From positions 53,990,329 to 54,054,328 of the forward strand of contig NW_023601212.1 of the NCBI RefSeq assembly GCF_014898055.3: 64,000 bases of DNA, read 5' to 3'. The stretch is from Talpa occidentalis (taxonomy: Eukaryota; Chordata; Mammalia; Eulipotyphla; Talpidae). Below the pieces are notes generated by a model. That model saw nothing but the letters and a program-made list of their open reading frames with translations, did no database searches and was not told the origin of the DNA. Of the stretch, positions 12,831 through 26,020 are shown one piece after another. Numbering within the stretch: the stretch's first letter is position 1; every line of letters begins with the position of its first letter. The position numbers were made by a program, and so were the translations under genes.

Positions 12831-14189
12831 CTCCAGAGTCAGGGAAGGGAAGTGTGTTCTCCAGAGAGAGGGAACAGCCTGGTCTAAGACAGACAGGATG
12901 AGAGTATGCCATCCTCTGGAAAACTATAAATAATTCAGTGTGACTCTAGGGTGCTATATATGCAAGACAATGTCAAAAGATGAGGCAGGAAAGGTAAGTG
13001 GGCAAACAGACCACAAAAGACTTGAGCAGAATACCTAATATGGGAGCATTTGGATTTAATTCTGAAAGTGAAAGTCAATCTCTTTTAGACTTCTAAGCCC
13101 AGTTAGCTCTTGAACATCTTAGCCAAGAATGGCGATAAAGCCAAACAGTCCAACTCAGAGGCTGGCTGACAGGGATGGGAAGCACAGGGAGGCTCACAAA
13201 GACAGCCCCACAATGGCTTTGTAGTTTCCCAGAAAGGCTGGGTCTCCATTCTTAGATTCCAAGTCAACACTGGTTCTCAACACTTGGTGAGTCTCAGTGG
13301 GCACAGGCTCGCTGTTGGTCATTCTGCCCAGTGCAGCAGCCTTAAGATCAGTTCCTCTGAGGCTGAAGAGTCCATCCCCTACCCCATCTTTTTCAGCTTC
13401 CACTCAGTCCCACCCCTCCTCAGCCTTACCCTTCTCAGGCAGAGTTCCAAGTCCTGCCACTCAGAAGTCTATGACATTGAGGAATCCTGAGTTACAGGAG
13501 GTGCCGCAGGCTTTCCTTCAGTTTACATGAAAAGCTTGCAGGACTTTGCAGCTGAGCCTCACCACCAAGAGCTAAAACTAGAAAAGCAAGTGGCATCTGG
13601 CTACAGCCCTCACAGAGGCCCATCACATCCATCATTTGGGCAGGAGGAGAGCTTCCTACAGCCCACAACCGCGTCCTGCAATTCCCCTGCAGAGCCCTTG
13701 TCAAACTGAGCCCCTGGCTTCCGTTCATTCTTCAAAGCAAAAAACCCTGTGATGATCCGAATGCAGACAAGAGCAATACTCCCAGCAGCCTTCCTGTCTC
13801 AAATTCAGGGTAGAATGAAATCCTGTTCCAGCATTCGCCTACCAGAGAGGTTCTGAGATGATGCAGGCCATAATAATGGGCCCATGACACACAGAGTTCC
13901 CTGTGCACCTTTAGCCTGTAGCCAAACCTGGGATCAGTTTGCATCCTTTAACTCTGCAGGGATTGAATGAAAACAGCAAAGACCGTTCCTAACCCTTAGC
14001 CCTAGTATTTGCACTTTTTTCCTCCCTGGAGTTGTCCCTACCCCCAGCAATATTCCCTGTCCTGGGCCTATTCCTTCAGGATCCCTTTTCTGTGCTCTGC
14101 CTGCTCCTTGCAGCAGATGGTGATCACAGCTGCATCACCTACTTCAGGGCAGCATTTGCATATTAGTGAGCCCTAAAGAATAGCCAGGA

Positions 14190-14475
14190 GTGCCTCCCTG
14201 GTGGCCTAGGGGTTAAGTCTCAGCACTGTCACCATCACCTCTAGGGCCTGAGTTTGATCCCGAGCCAGGGAGCTAACCCACCCATGGCGCAGCAGACCTC
14301 TCCTGTCTTGCTGACTGCTCCCCTCAGCAGTGTACTTCAGCAGATCCACCTGTTCTGCTCCCCACTCTGTCTCTGGTGAATTATCTTAAAATCCCGCCCC
14401 TCCCCCCACCCCCACCCCCGCACCTCTAGCCTACACCCCAGTTCTTCTATGCAAAAAATAAATAAATAAAAAGAT
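14190..14475 (+). repeat. tRNA-derived SINE (window family)
   Basis: Head 'tgcctccctggtggcctagg', B-box region 'gagtttgatcccgagccagg', body 'agacctctcctgtcttgctg' and 'gcagtgtacttcagcagatc', and tail 'tatgcaaaaaataaataaat'. A C-rich expansion lies before the end. Confidence 0.9.
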
Positions 14476-17400
14476 AAGTGCTCAAACTAGACCAGTGTCC
14501 CCACAGAAGCTGCAGGCAGGCAGTGCCCGCCCCCCCCCCCCCCCGCCCGTCCAAAGCACATCCAGGACCTCCCAGAGCTACAAAACATGACCCCCTAAAA
14601 AACATTCTGGGCATAAGATTCTGAGAGTGTCAGAGTTGAAGGTCTTGGCAGAGGGAGCCGCACCAGGACACACAACATAAAACTATAAAGCAGAGGTCCC
14701 CACCCTCAAGGATGCAAAACTCACTAAACTAACTCCTGGGCTGCTCCCCTGTACAGATAAGCAAATCAGAAGCCTTGCGAAGGACCCTCGCTTTTTCCAT
14801 ACATTTGCTATCCTTCAGGGTTCATCTCCACCCTGCCCCACACGCTCCCTGGTTGACAGATCCTACGAATCCCTACAGATATCAGGGCTCTTCCAAAAGA
14901 GGCTGGGAGTGGGGGGGACAGGACTGCTGAGCACTAACCTGGGAATGCGTTCTTGGGACTTGCAGAACTCCTCTTGCCAAGGATGGAAAAAGAGAGGCGG
15001 GCCCCCAGAGTTGACCCTGGGCTGCCCAAGCTCAAGCACATCATCATCTTTCATAGCAGCATGGCCAGCCCCCCACCTGCTACCTCCCCGGGGCTCATGG
15101 CAGGAACCAACAAAACAGATCTGTCTTCATAAGTCCAGACCCTCTAACTGACACATCTCATCTTTTAAAAAGACCAAGAGAGATTAAACCTCCTGTTCTC
15201 CTCTCAGATCTCTGTGACAGATTTCTCTGATTCACCTCATTACCTCCTACTACAGAGGTCCATTCATTTCCACCTCATTTTCCCCTTGCTTCTCATTCCT
15301 GTCCCCAGCCAGCATACCCTGCCAGGGTGAGACCTCTGTAGCTCTCTCTGGATGAGAGATTTCTTTTTCCTGCCCATCAAAGCCAGCCAGTCCCCAGAAA
15401 TCTTTGAATCCAGTATCTCAAGAAAAAAAACAAATCACAGGGAATTGGCCTAAGCGGATGTTGAAACCTTTGGGCTTTAATTGAGAAGTAACAGGGGACA
15501 GTTAACAGGGTTTACTCTGGTCTCGAACCCTTCCTGCCTCAGTTTGTTCTGAATGGTACTGGTCTCTGCAAAGATCCTGAACCCTGTCATTCCCACTTCT
15601 GAATGTCTCACAGCACCTAGCAAAGCAGTGATGCAAAATACACAGTCAATAAGTACGGATGAGTAGAATCCCTGTAAAGCTCAAGGCATTCATCAAATTC
15701 TGCCAAGGATTACTAGGACATATCAAAGTTATAAACTCTTGGAGCTAGAAGGGACCACAGAGGTCATTGGGTCACTCTCCACCCAGCACAGGAACAGGCA
15801 CTGCAGAATTGCTGACAGGTGGACATCTGCCCTAGACCTCTTGACCCTCCTCATGACCATGAATGCCTAAGGAAGCTCCGCCTCTCTCTCAGTTGAGAAA
15901 GCCCTTTCTATTATTTACCAGAAATCTCCCTCCCCCACTTCTACATAACACATTCCTCCACATGATGACAACAGAAATATTCATAAGGCTTGTGTTTTCT
16001 GTGATAGTAAGTTCCCTGAGGTAGCCTAACTCAGAGTAAGTGCCCAAGGCAAAAGGCCATGGAGATTGACTTACTAATTAAAAGTGCTAGCATATTCCCT
16101 CCAGAGCTATATTGTTCACTGGGGAAGTTAAGACCATAGGAGAGGAAGCCAAGGCCCTGGGCTCTGCCCATACTTGTCCCAACTCTATACAGCCAGGTCT
16201 CCACCCTGTCGTACCATCCTCCACCACCACAGAGACAGCAACTTAAAACCAAAAGAAATTCAACCATCCTGGAATTGTTGGGCTCACATCCTGACTCTCA
16301 CCCCCAACCCCAGCCAATGGAAACGTTGTTAACACTTTCCCACCTCAAGGACATGCTTAGAGAGAATAGGATGAGATTTCCTAGATGGAGAAAATCAAAG
16401 CTCCACCCTCTCTCCCTTCTGTTCAGTGTTCAGGACTTTGTTAACTACTCCAGAAGATGTGAGGACTAAAAGCAAGTTAACTTTGGACTAGGTTTCAGAC
16501 AATCTCATACAGAGCACAGGTCAATTTCTTTCAAAGAACAAGATACCTCTGTAAAGCCAGAAACCTGATTGGCAGTTTTCTAGGCTTTTGGATATTAAGT
16601 AAATGGAGATGCAAAGATATACTATACAAAATACCGTCCTATGACAAAATTTTTCTAGTCTATAACTAAGCACTTTTGGTACTGGTCCCCAGGCCCAGCA
16701 TGGGCCAAGGGCATCTCTTCCTGTGTTTTTGAGACCGGCAAGTTGGCCCTGGGCCTAGCTCAGAGAGAATGGAGGGAATATTGAAGAGGGCTTCTGATGT
16801 TGAATTCCCTGAAAGGCTCAGTTTTAAAACTTGTGGTGAAAGGGACCAAGTAGGAGTAATAATAATGGCTTATTATATTATTATATAAACTATAATATAG
16901 TTGGAAAACTATAAAACCTTATGTAAATGTGAAGTATTAGAGTACATAAGAGCAGATTCACAGGTAGAAGTTCCTCAGGTAATGTTAGGTACACTTTCCT
17001 TACCTAGCAACCCTGGGATTTTTCATGGAGGGAAAAAGCAAAATAAAGGCTGGCTTTGTTGGATAGGGGAAAAAAAGGAAAATGGGTATATTAAAAATAA
17101 AAAATCTACCGTATACATTGAACCTCCCCCACCTCACTAAAACATGTCGACCTAGACCAAAGCACACACGGTCTCTCCAGGCACATGCCGGCTGGCCCAG
17201 CTGGGGCTTTGGGAGATGGCAGCAGAACCTTGGTTCAGGGATGGCCTTGGCCTTGACTCTGCAGCGCTAAAAAGGAAAGAAATTAAAACAATGAAAAACC
17301 CTCCCACCGGATTCCACCTTCTTCTCTTGGCCACTTCCTTCCTTCCCTCCTTTTCCCTTCCCTTCCTGCTGGAGCTACTCTGCCCCACCTTCCTTCCTGG

Positions 17401-17700
17401 GGAGGAGGACCTGCCCTTTCCTCTTCTAGGGCTAGCGCCAAAGGGATGAACAATGTGAAGTTGAGGGGGGCAGGGCAGTCTCCAGGGATGGGCATAGACT
17501 GCGAAGGAACCAAATCAAAGGGTGACCAAGCAGAGATGGGTGAGAGAGAGTTTACCCCTCAAGTTGCATTCAAGAGTCTCTGGCCAGCTGCCAAAGGTTC
17601 CTTTACTTAAGCTCATAATAAGTGAAGAGATGGCTAAGGGGCAGCAACCACGGAACCCCTATACTCCTACCTATACTCCCACCCACAGAACCCAAAAAAT
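14476..17700. other. Intergenic, no gene seen
   Basis: Contains a homopolymer C tract at about 14529-14547, prone to sequencing error. Otherwise unique-looking sequence with only short, unrecognised open frames. I see no further repeats that I can name with confidence. Confidence 0.6.
14529..14547 (+). repeat. Poly-C tract
   Basis: About 16 C residues almost uninterrupted within a GCCCGCC context. On the minus strand this is a G-run with quadruplex potential. Its length is likely to be unreliable in any assembly. Confidence 0.85.
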
Positions 17701-18179
17701 GTGACTTCAGGATGGTGTCAGTGAAATGCTAAGGAGGCTCAATGGAGGTAGCCATCTGCAATCTCTCTTCTGCTGTCCACATTCCTCCGAGAGAAAACAA
17801 GGTGGAAAGGGGTTTCTGGAAGTCTTGAAAAGGGCTGAGCACAGAAAGTGGGTTCGGATAGGAGGGGGAGAGGACAATAAAAAATGGTAACGTGGAGCTG
17901 AAAAATACGAGCGGGAAGCATTCGCCCTTGAAACACATGGATTTAAGCTACCGAAGTAGGAGAGCGCAGGGGGAGGCAGGAAGGGCAAGCGGAGTCGTTT
18001 TGTAAGGTAAAGCTTTGGAGCGAGGGCCAAACTTGCGGTGCGAGCACAAAAGGGAAGGCACCCCGGGAGGCAGTAGCGAGGGGTGGAACGAAGTGAGAAA
18101 CTAAGACGAGAGCAGGGAGGAATCAAAGGGTCCATCAAGGGAAGCGGGGGGTGAGGGGGGGTGCTCTGAAAGGCCCGGC

Positions 18180-19040
18180 TTTGTCTGGCGAGGACAGGTG
18201 AGGGCCAACGGGGGCAGCACGTGCAACCGGGGGAGCCCCAAAGTAGGCGCGACGCGCAGGGGGAGCCGACTCGGGCCCCTCGGATTAGCCCGGCCTTTTG
18301 CCCGCGAGCCGCGAGGTGCAGAAGGGGGGCATTGTTGCGTCCCCTGCCGCAGCAGATTGCCGCTGTCCTGCAATACCCTAGCACCCTGGCACGGTGCCAC
18401 TGGCACGGCCCGGGGGTTGGAAATAGCTGCGGCGTTCCCATGGCGACGCCGCAGCGCCTCCCGCCCCCGCCAGCCTCGGGCCCTCCCCGCCCCGCCCCGC
18501 CTGCTGCGCGGGTCCGCCGGCCCCCGCGGCGGCGGCCTCCCCCCAACCCGAGCGCCCCCCGGTCACCCTGGCAACGCGGCCCGGGCGCGCGGGAGGCGAC
18601 TCGGAACGCGGCCGGGCCCCGCCCCGCCTTCCCCGCCCGCGGCGCCGCGCGCCCGGCCCCAGCCCGGGCCAGCTCTCGGGCCGCCCGGCCGCAGGCGCCG
18701 CGGGAGCCGCGCAGGAAGCGCCCCTCCCCCGGCCGGCGGCGCCCGAGGAGGCGGGAGTTGGGGGGGGCTCGGCGGCGCCGGGGACTGCGGAGCGCCCGCG
18801 GGGGTCGCGCTGCCTCCGCCGAGTCCTCCCTGGCCCCACCTGACCTCCGGGCCCCCCCAAGCCCTCCCCGATCCGCCGCCCTGCCTCTGGAATGGGAGGA
18901 GACCCGGGCCCGGGGCTCCTGGCCGGCGTGGGGCCCGGGGCCGGAGAACACGGGAAGCGAGGGCGGAGGAGGGACCTGGCCGAAGGGAACGGCTGGAGGG
19001 GACTCGCCCTCCGCAGCCAGGTCTTGAGTTCCAGGGAGCC
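18180..19040. promoter_or_regulatory. Orphan CpG island, candidate promoter
   Basis: About 850 bases of very GC-rich, CpG-dense sequence sit in a much more AT-rich region. It holds several GC boxes (for example CCCCGCCCCGCC near 18486-18501 and GCCCCGCCCCGCC near 18616) and a perfect RFX X-box at 18562-18575. Long open frames run through it on both strands (448 codons on minus, 332 and 268 on plus), but they are low-complexity Pro/Arg/Gly/Ala and overlap each other, as expected from composition alone; none looks like a real protein. It lies about 14 kb downstream of the IER5 3' end. Likely the promoter of an unannotated or non-coding transcript, or a CpG-rich distal element; transcript direction cannot be decided here. 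Confidence 0.75.
18562..18575 (+). promoter_or_regulatory. RFX-type X-box motif
   Basis: GTCACCCTGGCAAC fits the X-box consensus GTNRCC-N(0-3)-RGYAAC exactly with a 2-nt spacer. A second, imperfect palindromic relative (GTTCCCATGGCGAC) lies at 18434-18447. RFX factors bind such sites in ciliary and other promoters. Binding here is inferred. Confidence 0.55.
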
Positions 19041-20346
19041 CCCTGGGACACACAACGCACTGCTGGGATTACGGTCCCCTTTGGGGAGGAAGATTTGCAC
19101 CGCGCCTGGCCTTGGCGTGGTGAGCAGGAGCATGGCAGGTCTCCCCAAAGCGTCTGCAGTCTCCAGGGTGATTGGGTCGGAACTGAGACTTTCTGACCAA
19201 GTGGGGAAGGGGAGTAGGACGAAAGGGCTGACTAGAGAGAGTTCCACTTACACTGTCCCTCTTTCAGCAGTCTACAACTGCCTATTTGGGATGTGAGTTC
19301 CTGCAGGCCCAAGCTCCTCACAAAGGAGGTTCCAAATTCATGTTTAGTGAATGGATCCAATTAAAACCAGAGAGTATCGCCCTCAGTAAGGATGATGGTC
19401 CAGGCATCCCAAGGAAATCACTAAGAAAGTCCCAAGGCACATGAACTTAATACCTTGCATTTGTAAAGTCCTTTTCTCTGAAACTGTCTTCTTACTCCAT
19501 TTGTGTTTTCTGCTTCAAAATCTGTAAAATCCCAAACCATGATACAAGGAATTCTTACGGGGGCAAACAAAACTAGTCGAGGCTGTGGTCACAGTGGAAG
19601 AGCTTAAAAAGCTAGAACCTGCTAGTTCTTAGGGCATTGTGTTTTCTTTGAAATGGTATAGTCAATTTACCTTGTTAAGGTGGAAAGAGTTTGGGGGTAT
19701 TACAGTTAGAGAATCTACGCATGAGACTTGCTGGCCTAAAGTTTCCTCAGCTGAAATGGTGGTGAAGATGAGATAATGTATGAAATATTCTTCATAAGCC
19801 ATAGGATATGTCATACAAATGTTTTAGTTATTGCAACATCTATAAATTGGTATACAAGTCATGAATCATGCACTGCAGCTGTAAATGCTTTTCCAAGACT
19901 TGGTTATTTCTCCAGGTCTCCTAGTAAGACAACCCCTTTCCAGTCTCCTCTACAGTGGGAAAGAAATTCAGTCAGAGAGAAATTCAAATGTTTTCCTGGG
20001 TCCTTCCTATTTCCTTGGCTGATTAAAATATGATAATTAAAATATCAAATGACTTCCTTTTTACTTCTTAGCCTAAAAGGCAACTTCAATTACTACACAC
20101 TCAGGTAGAAGCACCAAAACCCAAGCCCAGAAGAATAACCCCAATAAGAGACAGGGAGATAGCAGGATAAATGTTGCCTCGGGACCAGAAAGACACGCTG
20201 TTGCCCAAAAAGTAAGACAAGAGGGTCCTTGGACTCAGGGGGCCTGATCTGCCTGTCAGGGAATGTGGGGGACACATGTAGGCAGAACTGAGGAGTTCTA
20301 TGCACTCTTTTAATATCATTATATTGAATCTCCTTGAAGAATACTA
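19041..20346. other. Intergenic, nothing recognised
   Basis: GC content falls away from the CpG island. Only short, unrecognised open frames are present and I see no clear repeat. Confidence 0.6.
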
Positions 20347-20686
20347 TGACTGAATTAACCCCCCCCCCATTCATATATTGAAGCTCTAGCCTCCATTGTG
20401 ACTATATCTGGAGATAGGGTCTTTGGGAGGTAATTAAAATGAGAGCATAAGGATTATGGCTTACAAGAAGAGGGAAAAATAGATCTCCCTATCATCAGCG
20501 AGTGAGGACACCATGAGAAGACCACCCACCATTTACAAGTCAGGAAGTGAGCCCTCACTAGAATTCAGCCATGCTGGCATCCGGGTCTCAAACTTCAATC
20601 CTCCAAAAGTGTGAGAAAATAAATTTCTGTGTTTAAGCCACCCAGTCTGTGGTATTTTGTAATGGCAGCCTGAGCAGCCTAAGACA
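20347..20686 (+). mobile_element. MaLR-type LTR remnant
   Basis: The order of segments matches mammalian MaLR (MLT1/MST-like) LTRs: 'cattcatatattgaagctct', 'ggagatagggtctttgggag', 'ggtaattaaaatgagagcat', 'gtgagaaaataaatttctgt' (with the AATAAA signal), 'gtttaagccacccagtctgt' and a final 'cctaagaca'. A solo LTR of an ancient endogenous retrovirus-like element with no coding part left. Confidence 0.75.
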
Positions 20687-23019
20687 GCTCTGTGTTCACT
20701 TGGAGGTGAGCGCCCATCCTACCACCTCCACCACCTGGCGTTTTGTTCAGTACTTCCACAGTTGTCTCCTTTTTAATGTGTAACTATGTGAGTTGGGAAT
20801 GAGTGGAGCAGGATTTATTTTTAAATGAGGAAGCTAAAACTCAGATTAAAATGACTTGCTGAAAGTCATACAGATTGTGAATGGCCAAACCAGGACTCTC
20901 TTCTCCCCAGACAACATCTCATGTGCTAAGTACTTAGCACAGGCTAGATTATGGGGATAGAAAGAATAATGTGACTCAAAGGTGGGGAGGACACAGTCTG
21001 GACAGGAAAAGAAACATGTGAACAAATAATTACAGCAAAGAGAAGTGTCTGTAAGGATTAACTGGCCTAGCAGGTATATGGGGAGGGTGATCCATGCAGA
21101 GGAATCCTGGGAGAACATGGCTTTTGGAGGAGTCACAAGTAGTTCTGAAAGCAGGGTATGACGGAGGGAAAGAAAGGGTAGAAATGCCCCACATGCCATT
21201 AGAGACACTGCTTTTCTTCTTCCTGCCCAAGGACTCTGATTGCCTCCCCAGGGCCCTGGTCAAAAGGGAGAACTGAACTTGAACAAAGATCAAGGCTAAG
21301 AGTCCTGAAGGACCTGATGTCCCAAAGGGAAAACAGCAGTAAACGCTTCAATTATGTTCATATTGACATTCTATAGTAAATTACCTTTGTTTGTGTGTTT
21401 GACCTGAAGTCTCCTAAGGGTTAGTTATTACAGCCCTAGCCCTTTGTAAATAAGCAATAATGTGTTTTAATTAGGAGAGGAAAGGAATTGCACACCTATA
21501 GCAATAGAGGACCTACCCCTAGTCAGTGTTTTCACAGAACCCCTGACCTCCAGAGGCAAAGTCTTATATAACCTTAGGGAAGATCATCCTTTACAATAGA
21601 CATGCAAATAAGGACATTCGTTCATGAGGGGACTAACATCTATCTCTTCCTTTTTTGGGAACATTAATCCAAGTTCTGACCAGTGACAGTCAGACACGAG
21701 GATTCTCTTACACTCTTTCCATTATGGGTGCACTTGTGTTTATCACATCTTTAATCCAATCTGAGTTTTGAGAATTTATTAAATCACAGCATTCAAATGC
21801 CATCCCTGAAAGAGCGACACTAGGTTGGGGACGAAAGCAGTCCAGTCCGGCTACTTGCACTTAAAGCCCCTCTCTCAGAAACCCAGATCCTGAGGCCCGG
21901 CACCTCCCAGGGGCAGTCATTCCGAACACCAGGCCAACAGCCAATTTAAGAGCTGGTTCTGGGATTTCAACCTCTCTCTGCCTGGGACCGAATGAAGATG
22001 ATCACTTCTACGTCACTGGAGACCTCATTAGAACTTGAACTCTGGTCTTTGTTCCTTCCCAGGGGGTTCAATACAGTGAAGAAGGTGAGGGGGAGAGCGG
22101 GTGTCTGTAAGCCCACAAACTCCCAGAGCTGCAGGAGTCCAACAGCCTCTGAGAACTGGAAGTGAGTAAACAAGCAATTACCTACAAGACAGCCGGTAAC
22201 CAGAGAAGTGGCTGCAATGATTTGATGTACGCCTGCCTGAGCGGAGGCTACCTTCCCTCACGCCTCCCTCCCAGCCTCTTAGGGCTCATTTCACCATCTT
22301 CTGCCTACTTTCCAAGTGAGGTTCCACCCTCCACCAAAGCAAGGTTCCAGGGCTGAGAGGCGGCCAGCTCTGTTCTGGGTAATTCTTGGCTGAGTCATTG
22401 TCAACACCCCAGTTTCTTGTGCTTACTGAGAGAAGGGAAAAATTAGAGAGGGCCCGCTACATGCCCCCTCCCCCCGCTATTCCAAAACCCCTAAGGCCTT
22501 CAAATCTTTTGGAGGGAGAGGGTTTAGAAAGAAAGAAGTGACTCAGAATTTGCTTCTCAGAAACTGGAGTGGAATCCCAGCTGGGCTGCAGGAAGTGTGG
22601 GGTCGGAGCAAAAGAAACCTCACATTCTTTTCTCCTTTTTGGCTGTGAGCTCCCTCCTGCCTACTGCTTTTAGGCTTATCCGCAGTTTTATTTTTATTTT
22701 TTTTTCACTTTCTCTGGGACAAATGATACCAATGCAGAGCCTGGCACAGAAAGGCCTCTACATAGATAAAATATTAAGGTCCAACGCTTATCTTTAAAGA
22801 ATTCACAATTCCATGGGAAAGGGAGAGGAAAAAAATTTCAGGAGATTAAAAAATATGTATGTAAATAACAATACGGGACAATGTATGATAGATGCCTGGA
22901 GAGAAGTGTCACTGCTGCTATTGGCCCCAGTAATCTCTCACTAAGAATTACTGACCAGTCCTGTAACTGGCCCCTACCTCCATTCTTTCCTTTTCTCTAC
23001 TCACAGTTCTGTCTTCATG

Positions 23020-23530
23020 CTATAGCCAGTGGGGTTTAAACACAAACCCAGCGATGGGTTTAAACATAGTGATGGGCTTAAACACAAAGAGAATTTCTTA
23101 CCCAAGAAATCACACTCATTCAGGCCCCACCCCAGCATATAAGCCTTCCTTGGCTCCCCTCCACATCTTCCAAAATAAAATCAAAGCCCCCTAGCATGGC
23201 ATGCTTTTTGCAGTCTGGTCTCTCCTAATCTTCACAGTTCAGTCCCACTGCACACCCATGCTCCCACCAGAATGAAGCATTTTTGGTGCCCAGAGACTAC
23301 CAGTGCCCAGGCCTCAGGGCCTTTGCAGAGACAGCTCCATCTACCTAGAATGCTTTCCCCCTTTACTCCCTACTTGGGTAACTCCAATTAGTCTTTGAGT
23401 CTCAGTACAGAAATAACCTCTACTCCCCAGGAGCTCTTTCTTTCCTGACACTCTGGGCTAAATACCCCTCACCAATATTCCTTATCACCACAATATTAGG
23501 CCTGAACTGTAATGACAAGTTTTCCATCCC
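23020..23530 (+). repeat. L2-like LINE 3' region
   Basis: Contains 'aaataaaatcaaagccccct', 'cctcagggcctttgcagaga', 'tctacctagaatgctttccc' and 'aggagctctttctttcctga', which follow the order of the L2 3' end. Old and non-coding. Confidence 0.65.
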
Positions 23531-24796
23531 TCTTCTCTCTAGACCTCAGGTTCCTCCCTCCTAGACTCATCCTTGTATCCAGGGACTCACACATGGTAGG
23601 CAACGAATGACAGTTAAAGGAAAGGCTGAAAAGGCAGGCTAAGGCATTCAGGGAAACATGGGAAGTCATCAGAGGACTTTGAGTCAGAGAAAACTGATAA
23701 CATCTCCAAAACTATATTTTCAGACGAGCAATCTATAAGTTGGAAGGTAGGGCTGGGAGACAGGGAGGGCTGAAGGAGAGGGAAGAATCCGCCAAAGCAG
23801 TAAGAACTTGAATTAGAGAAGGAAGAGTCGGACAGTGGGGGCTGCAAAACAGGGATGGAAACGAGCCACACTGTAGCAGTAACGCAATCAGCCTCAGCAA
23901 GTGATCCGAAGTGTTGGCAAGATGGGGGTGGGTTGAGGTGATGCTGAGCTCTGCAGCTCTGGTGCCTGAGAAGGACCTTAAATAAAAATCAGGATAAGGC
24001 ACTGGATGCAGGTAGCAGTGGAGAAAGGGCTAGGGGGAATATGTGAGAGGAGATGATCTGTTTGTTTTTAGAAATAGCTTTGGCTAATTAGGACAGAAAG
24101 CAAACAGACTGGAGGAATTTTGAGCTCTGGGTTGAATTTTGTCTCTGGGTGGTCTAGGCATGTAAAGACTAACAAGTTAAGGCCTCATCTATTCTTCAGA
24201 AAATTGTGACGAAGGTCCAGAAATGGTGCTCTTTGTAAATCTCTTGCAGCTTGAGCACAAAATCATCCTACTACCAAGTAGGACTATTAATTCTTTTGCA
24301 TTTCCCCCAAGTTCCAGAGGACTTTGCTAGGGGAGAATGCTGTTTCTCCATCTGGACCGGGCTATGTTTTTATCAAATACACTGCAGCTCTCAGTCCATT
24401 ACCTATTCCTACTTCTCACATTCTTCCTGTTTTCTGACTCGGAGTTTATTTTAGTCTTATGTTTCTCTTGAAATCATCACAGACATCTGTCTCTCTTGCC
24501 TTCCCCATCCGTCCACCCCACTCTCCTCTCCCACTCCTACTCACAGCTCCTCACCCTCTCAGCAGTTGCCTTAAGAGACCTAAAACTGCTTGGCTTCCCT
24601 CCTTCTCCTCTCAGTGTCCAGAGCCTCTTTGTTGGACATGTCTCAACCTGTTCCCAGTCTTAGACTAATCCTCCATAACACTGAAAATGACAGATGAGGT
24701 CAGACTTGCTTTGGGAGGGAAAGAAGACAGAATTTCTTACCCAGGAAATCACACTCATTCATATCTGGCTTCCCACTTGAGGACAGAGTAGGGGCG

Positions 24797-24824
24797 AGTG
24801 TGTGTGTGTGTGTGTGTGTGTGTT
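24797..24824 (+). repeat. (TG)n microsatellite
   Basis: About 13 uninterrupted TG units. Simple repeat. Confidence 0.95.
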
Positions 24825-25829
24825 CTGCTGACAAGCCCCCAAATGCTGCTTTCCTCATAGCACATGGTTATAATTCTGATATTTTTAAACTCCTAACGTA
24901 CGAAGAGGATGAAGCATCAGAAATCTATATTGTTAGATTAGCAGCTGGCAGTGGCACTAGAGTTTGAGGAGTGATCTTTTATCTTCTAGGATCCTCTTGC
25001 AATTTGTTACCTTGCCAACTGGTATGGCCGAATTTAAGCTGCAAGGGTCTTTGTGGGCTGGGAGTGAGAAGGAGAATGCAGGCTGCTGATACTAACAAGG
25101 TCCCTGGAGTGATTTATTAGTGCTTCCAGTCTCCTTTTATTTGACAGGAGAAGGAAAAGAAAGTGCTATTCCTCCTGATAAGAGACCCAAACTTAGCGGT
25201 TTATATATTCAAATCCCATGCATCCTGAATGGAAAGCTCTTTCTGCATCCATTGGTTTTGGTCTACACTGGCAGGACATGCACAGGCCCTGTCAATTGGC
25301 CCGATATCCTCTCTCCCGGTCTAGTTATCATCCGGGTACTTTTATACCAGATTCCATGGGGAAGGGGTTATAGCCAGAATCTCCACAGGCTTCCTTTCGT
25401 AACTTGGTTTTCTCTCCCATCTTCTACCATAACCTCTCTCAAAATTTACCAGTGACAAACTTTATTTCAATGACATTCTCTTTGTTCTCAGTCTCCTTGT
25501 CTCTCCTGTTGGCCATCCCCCTAGGTGCCTGACTCTCCTGCCACCTCTTCACAGCACCCTCTTCCTACTCGAGGCCCTCTCTCGAAGCTTCTCCTTGCTA
25601 GGTCTTTAGCTTTGGCCCTTCTCTCGTGCCTGGAGACCTTCTTTCTGCTTAGTTTTAAGGATCATGCCCTCTGCGGTGCAGCCTATGAAAAGGCCCAGAA
25701 GCTTGCAGGAAAGTTAGCCAAACTGTAGATAGACAGTTCGTAAGGGTGGAGTCTGCATGTGACAGACAGAACGGCAAGACGGAGCAAGGTCTTGAGTGAA
25801 CTCAATCTGAAAGGCTCACCCCGTTGGTC

Positions 25830-26020
25830 CTGAGATCAGTGGAAATACTTGCTTTTTGAAGTTTAATGTGCATAAAAGTCATCTGGGGATCTTGTTAAAA
25901 CGTTGATTTAGTTGATCTGAGTTGCAGCCTGAGATTCTACATTTCTGGCATGTTCCCAGATGATACCCACGCTACTGACCCATGGACTGTACTTTCAGAA
26001 TCAAGGGACTAGACCACACT
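25830..26020 (+). mobile_element. MER5-like hAT-Charlie fragment
   Basis: Segments 'atgtgcataaaagtcatctg', 'ggggatcttgttaaaacgtt', 'gcctgagattctacatttct', 'ggcatgttcccagatgatac' and 'actgacccatggactgtact' follow the MER5A order. Ancient DNA-transposon fossil. Confidence 0.7.

Larger units (their letters stand above)
9321..14189. other. Intergenic, no gene seen
   Basis: Mixed old repeats (MER5-like, MIR, L2, listed separately; also a weak MIR-like minus fragment about 9395-9535) in otherwise unique sequence. None of the short open frames shows a recognisable domain. Confidence 0.65.

Noticed and set aside
17707..19053. A 448-codon minus-strand open frame (and 332/268-codon plus-strand frames) in the CpG island as protein genes
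   Set aside because: All overlap in the same GC-rich DNA, are low-complexity Pro/Arg/Gly/Ala, and match no family. Stop codons are rare in such sequence by composition.
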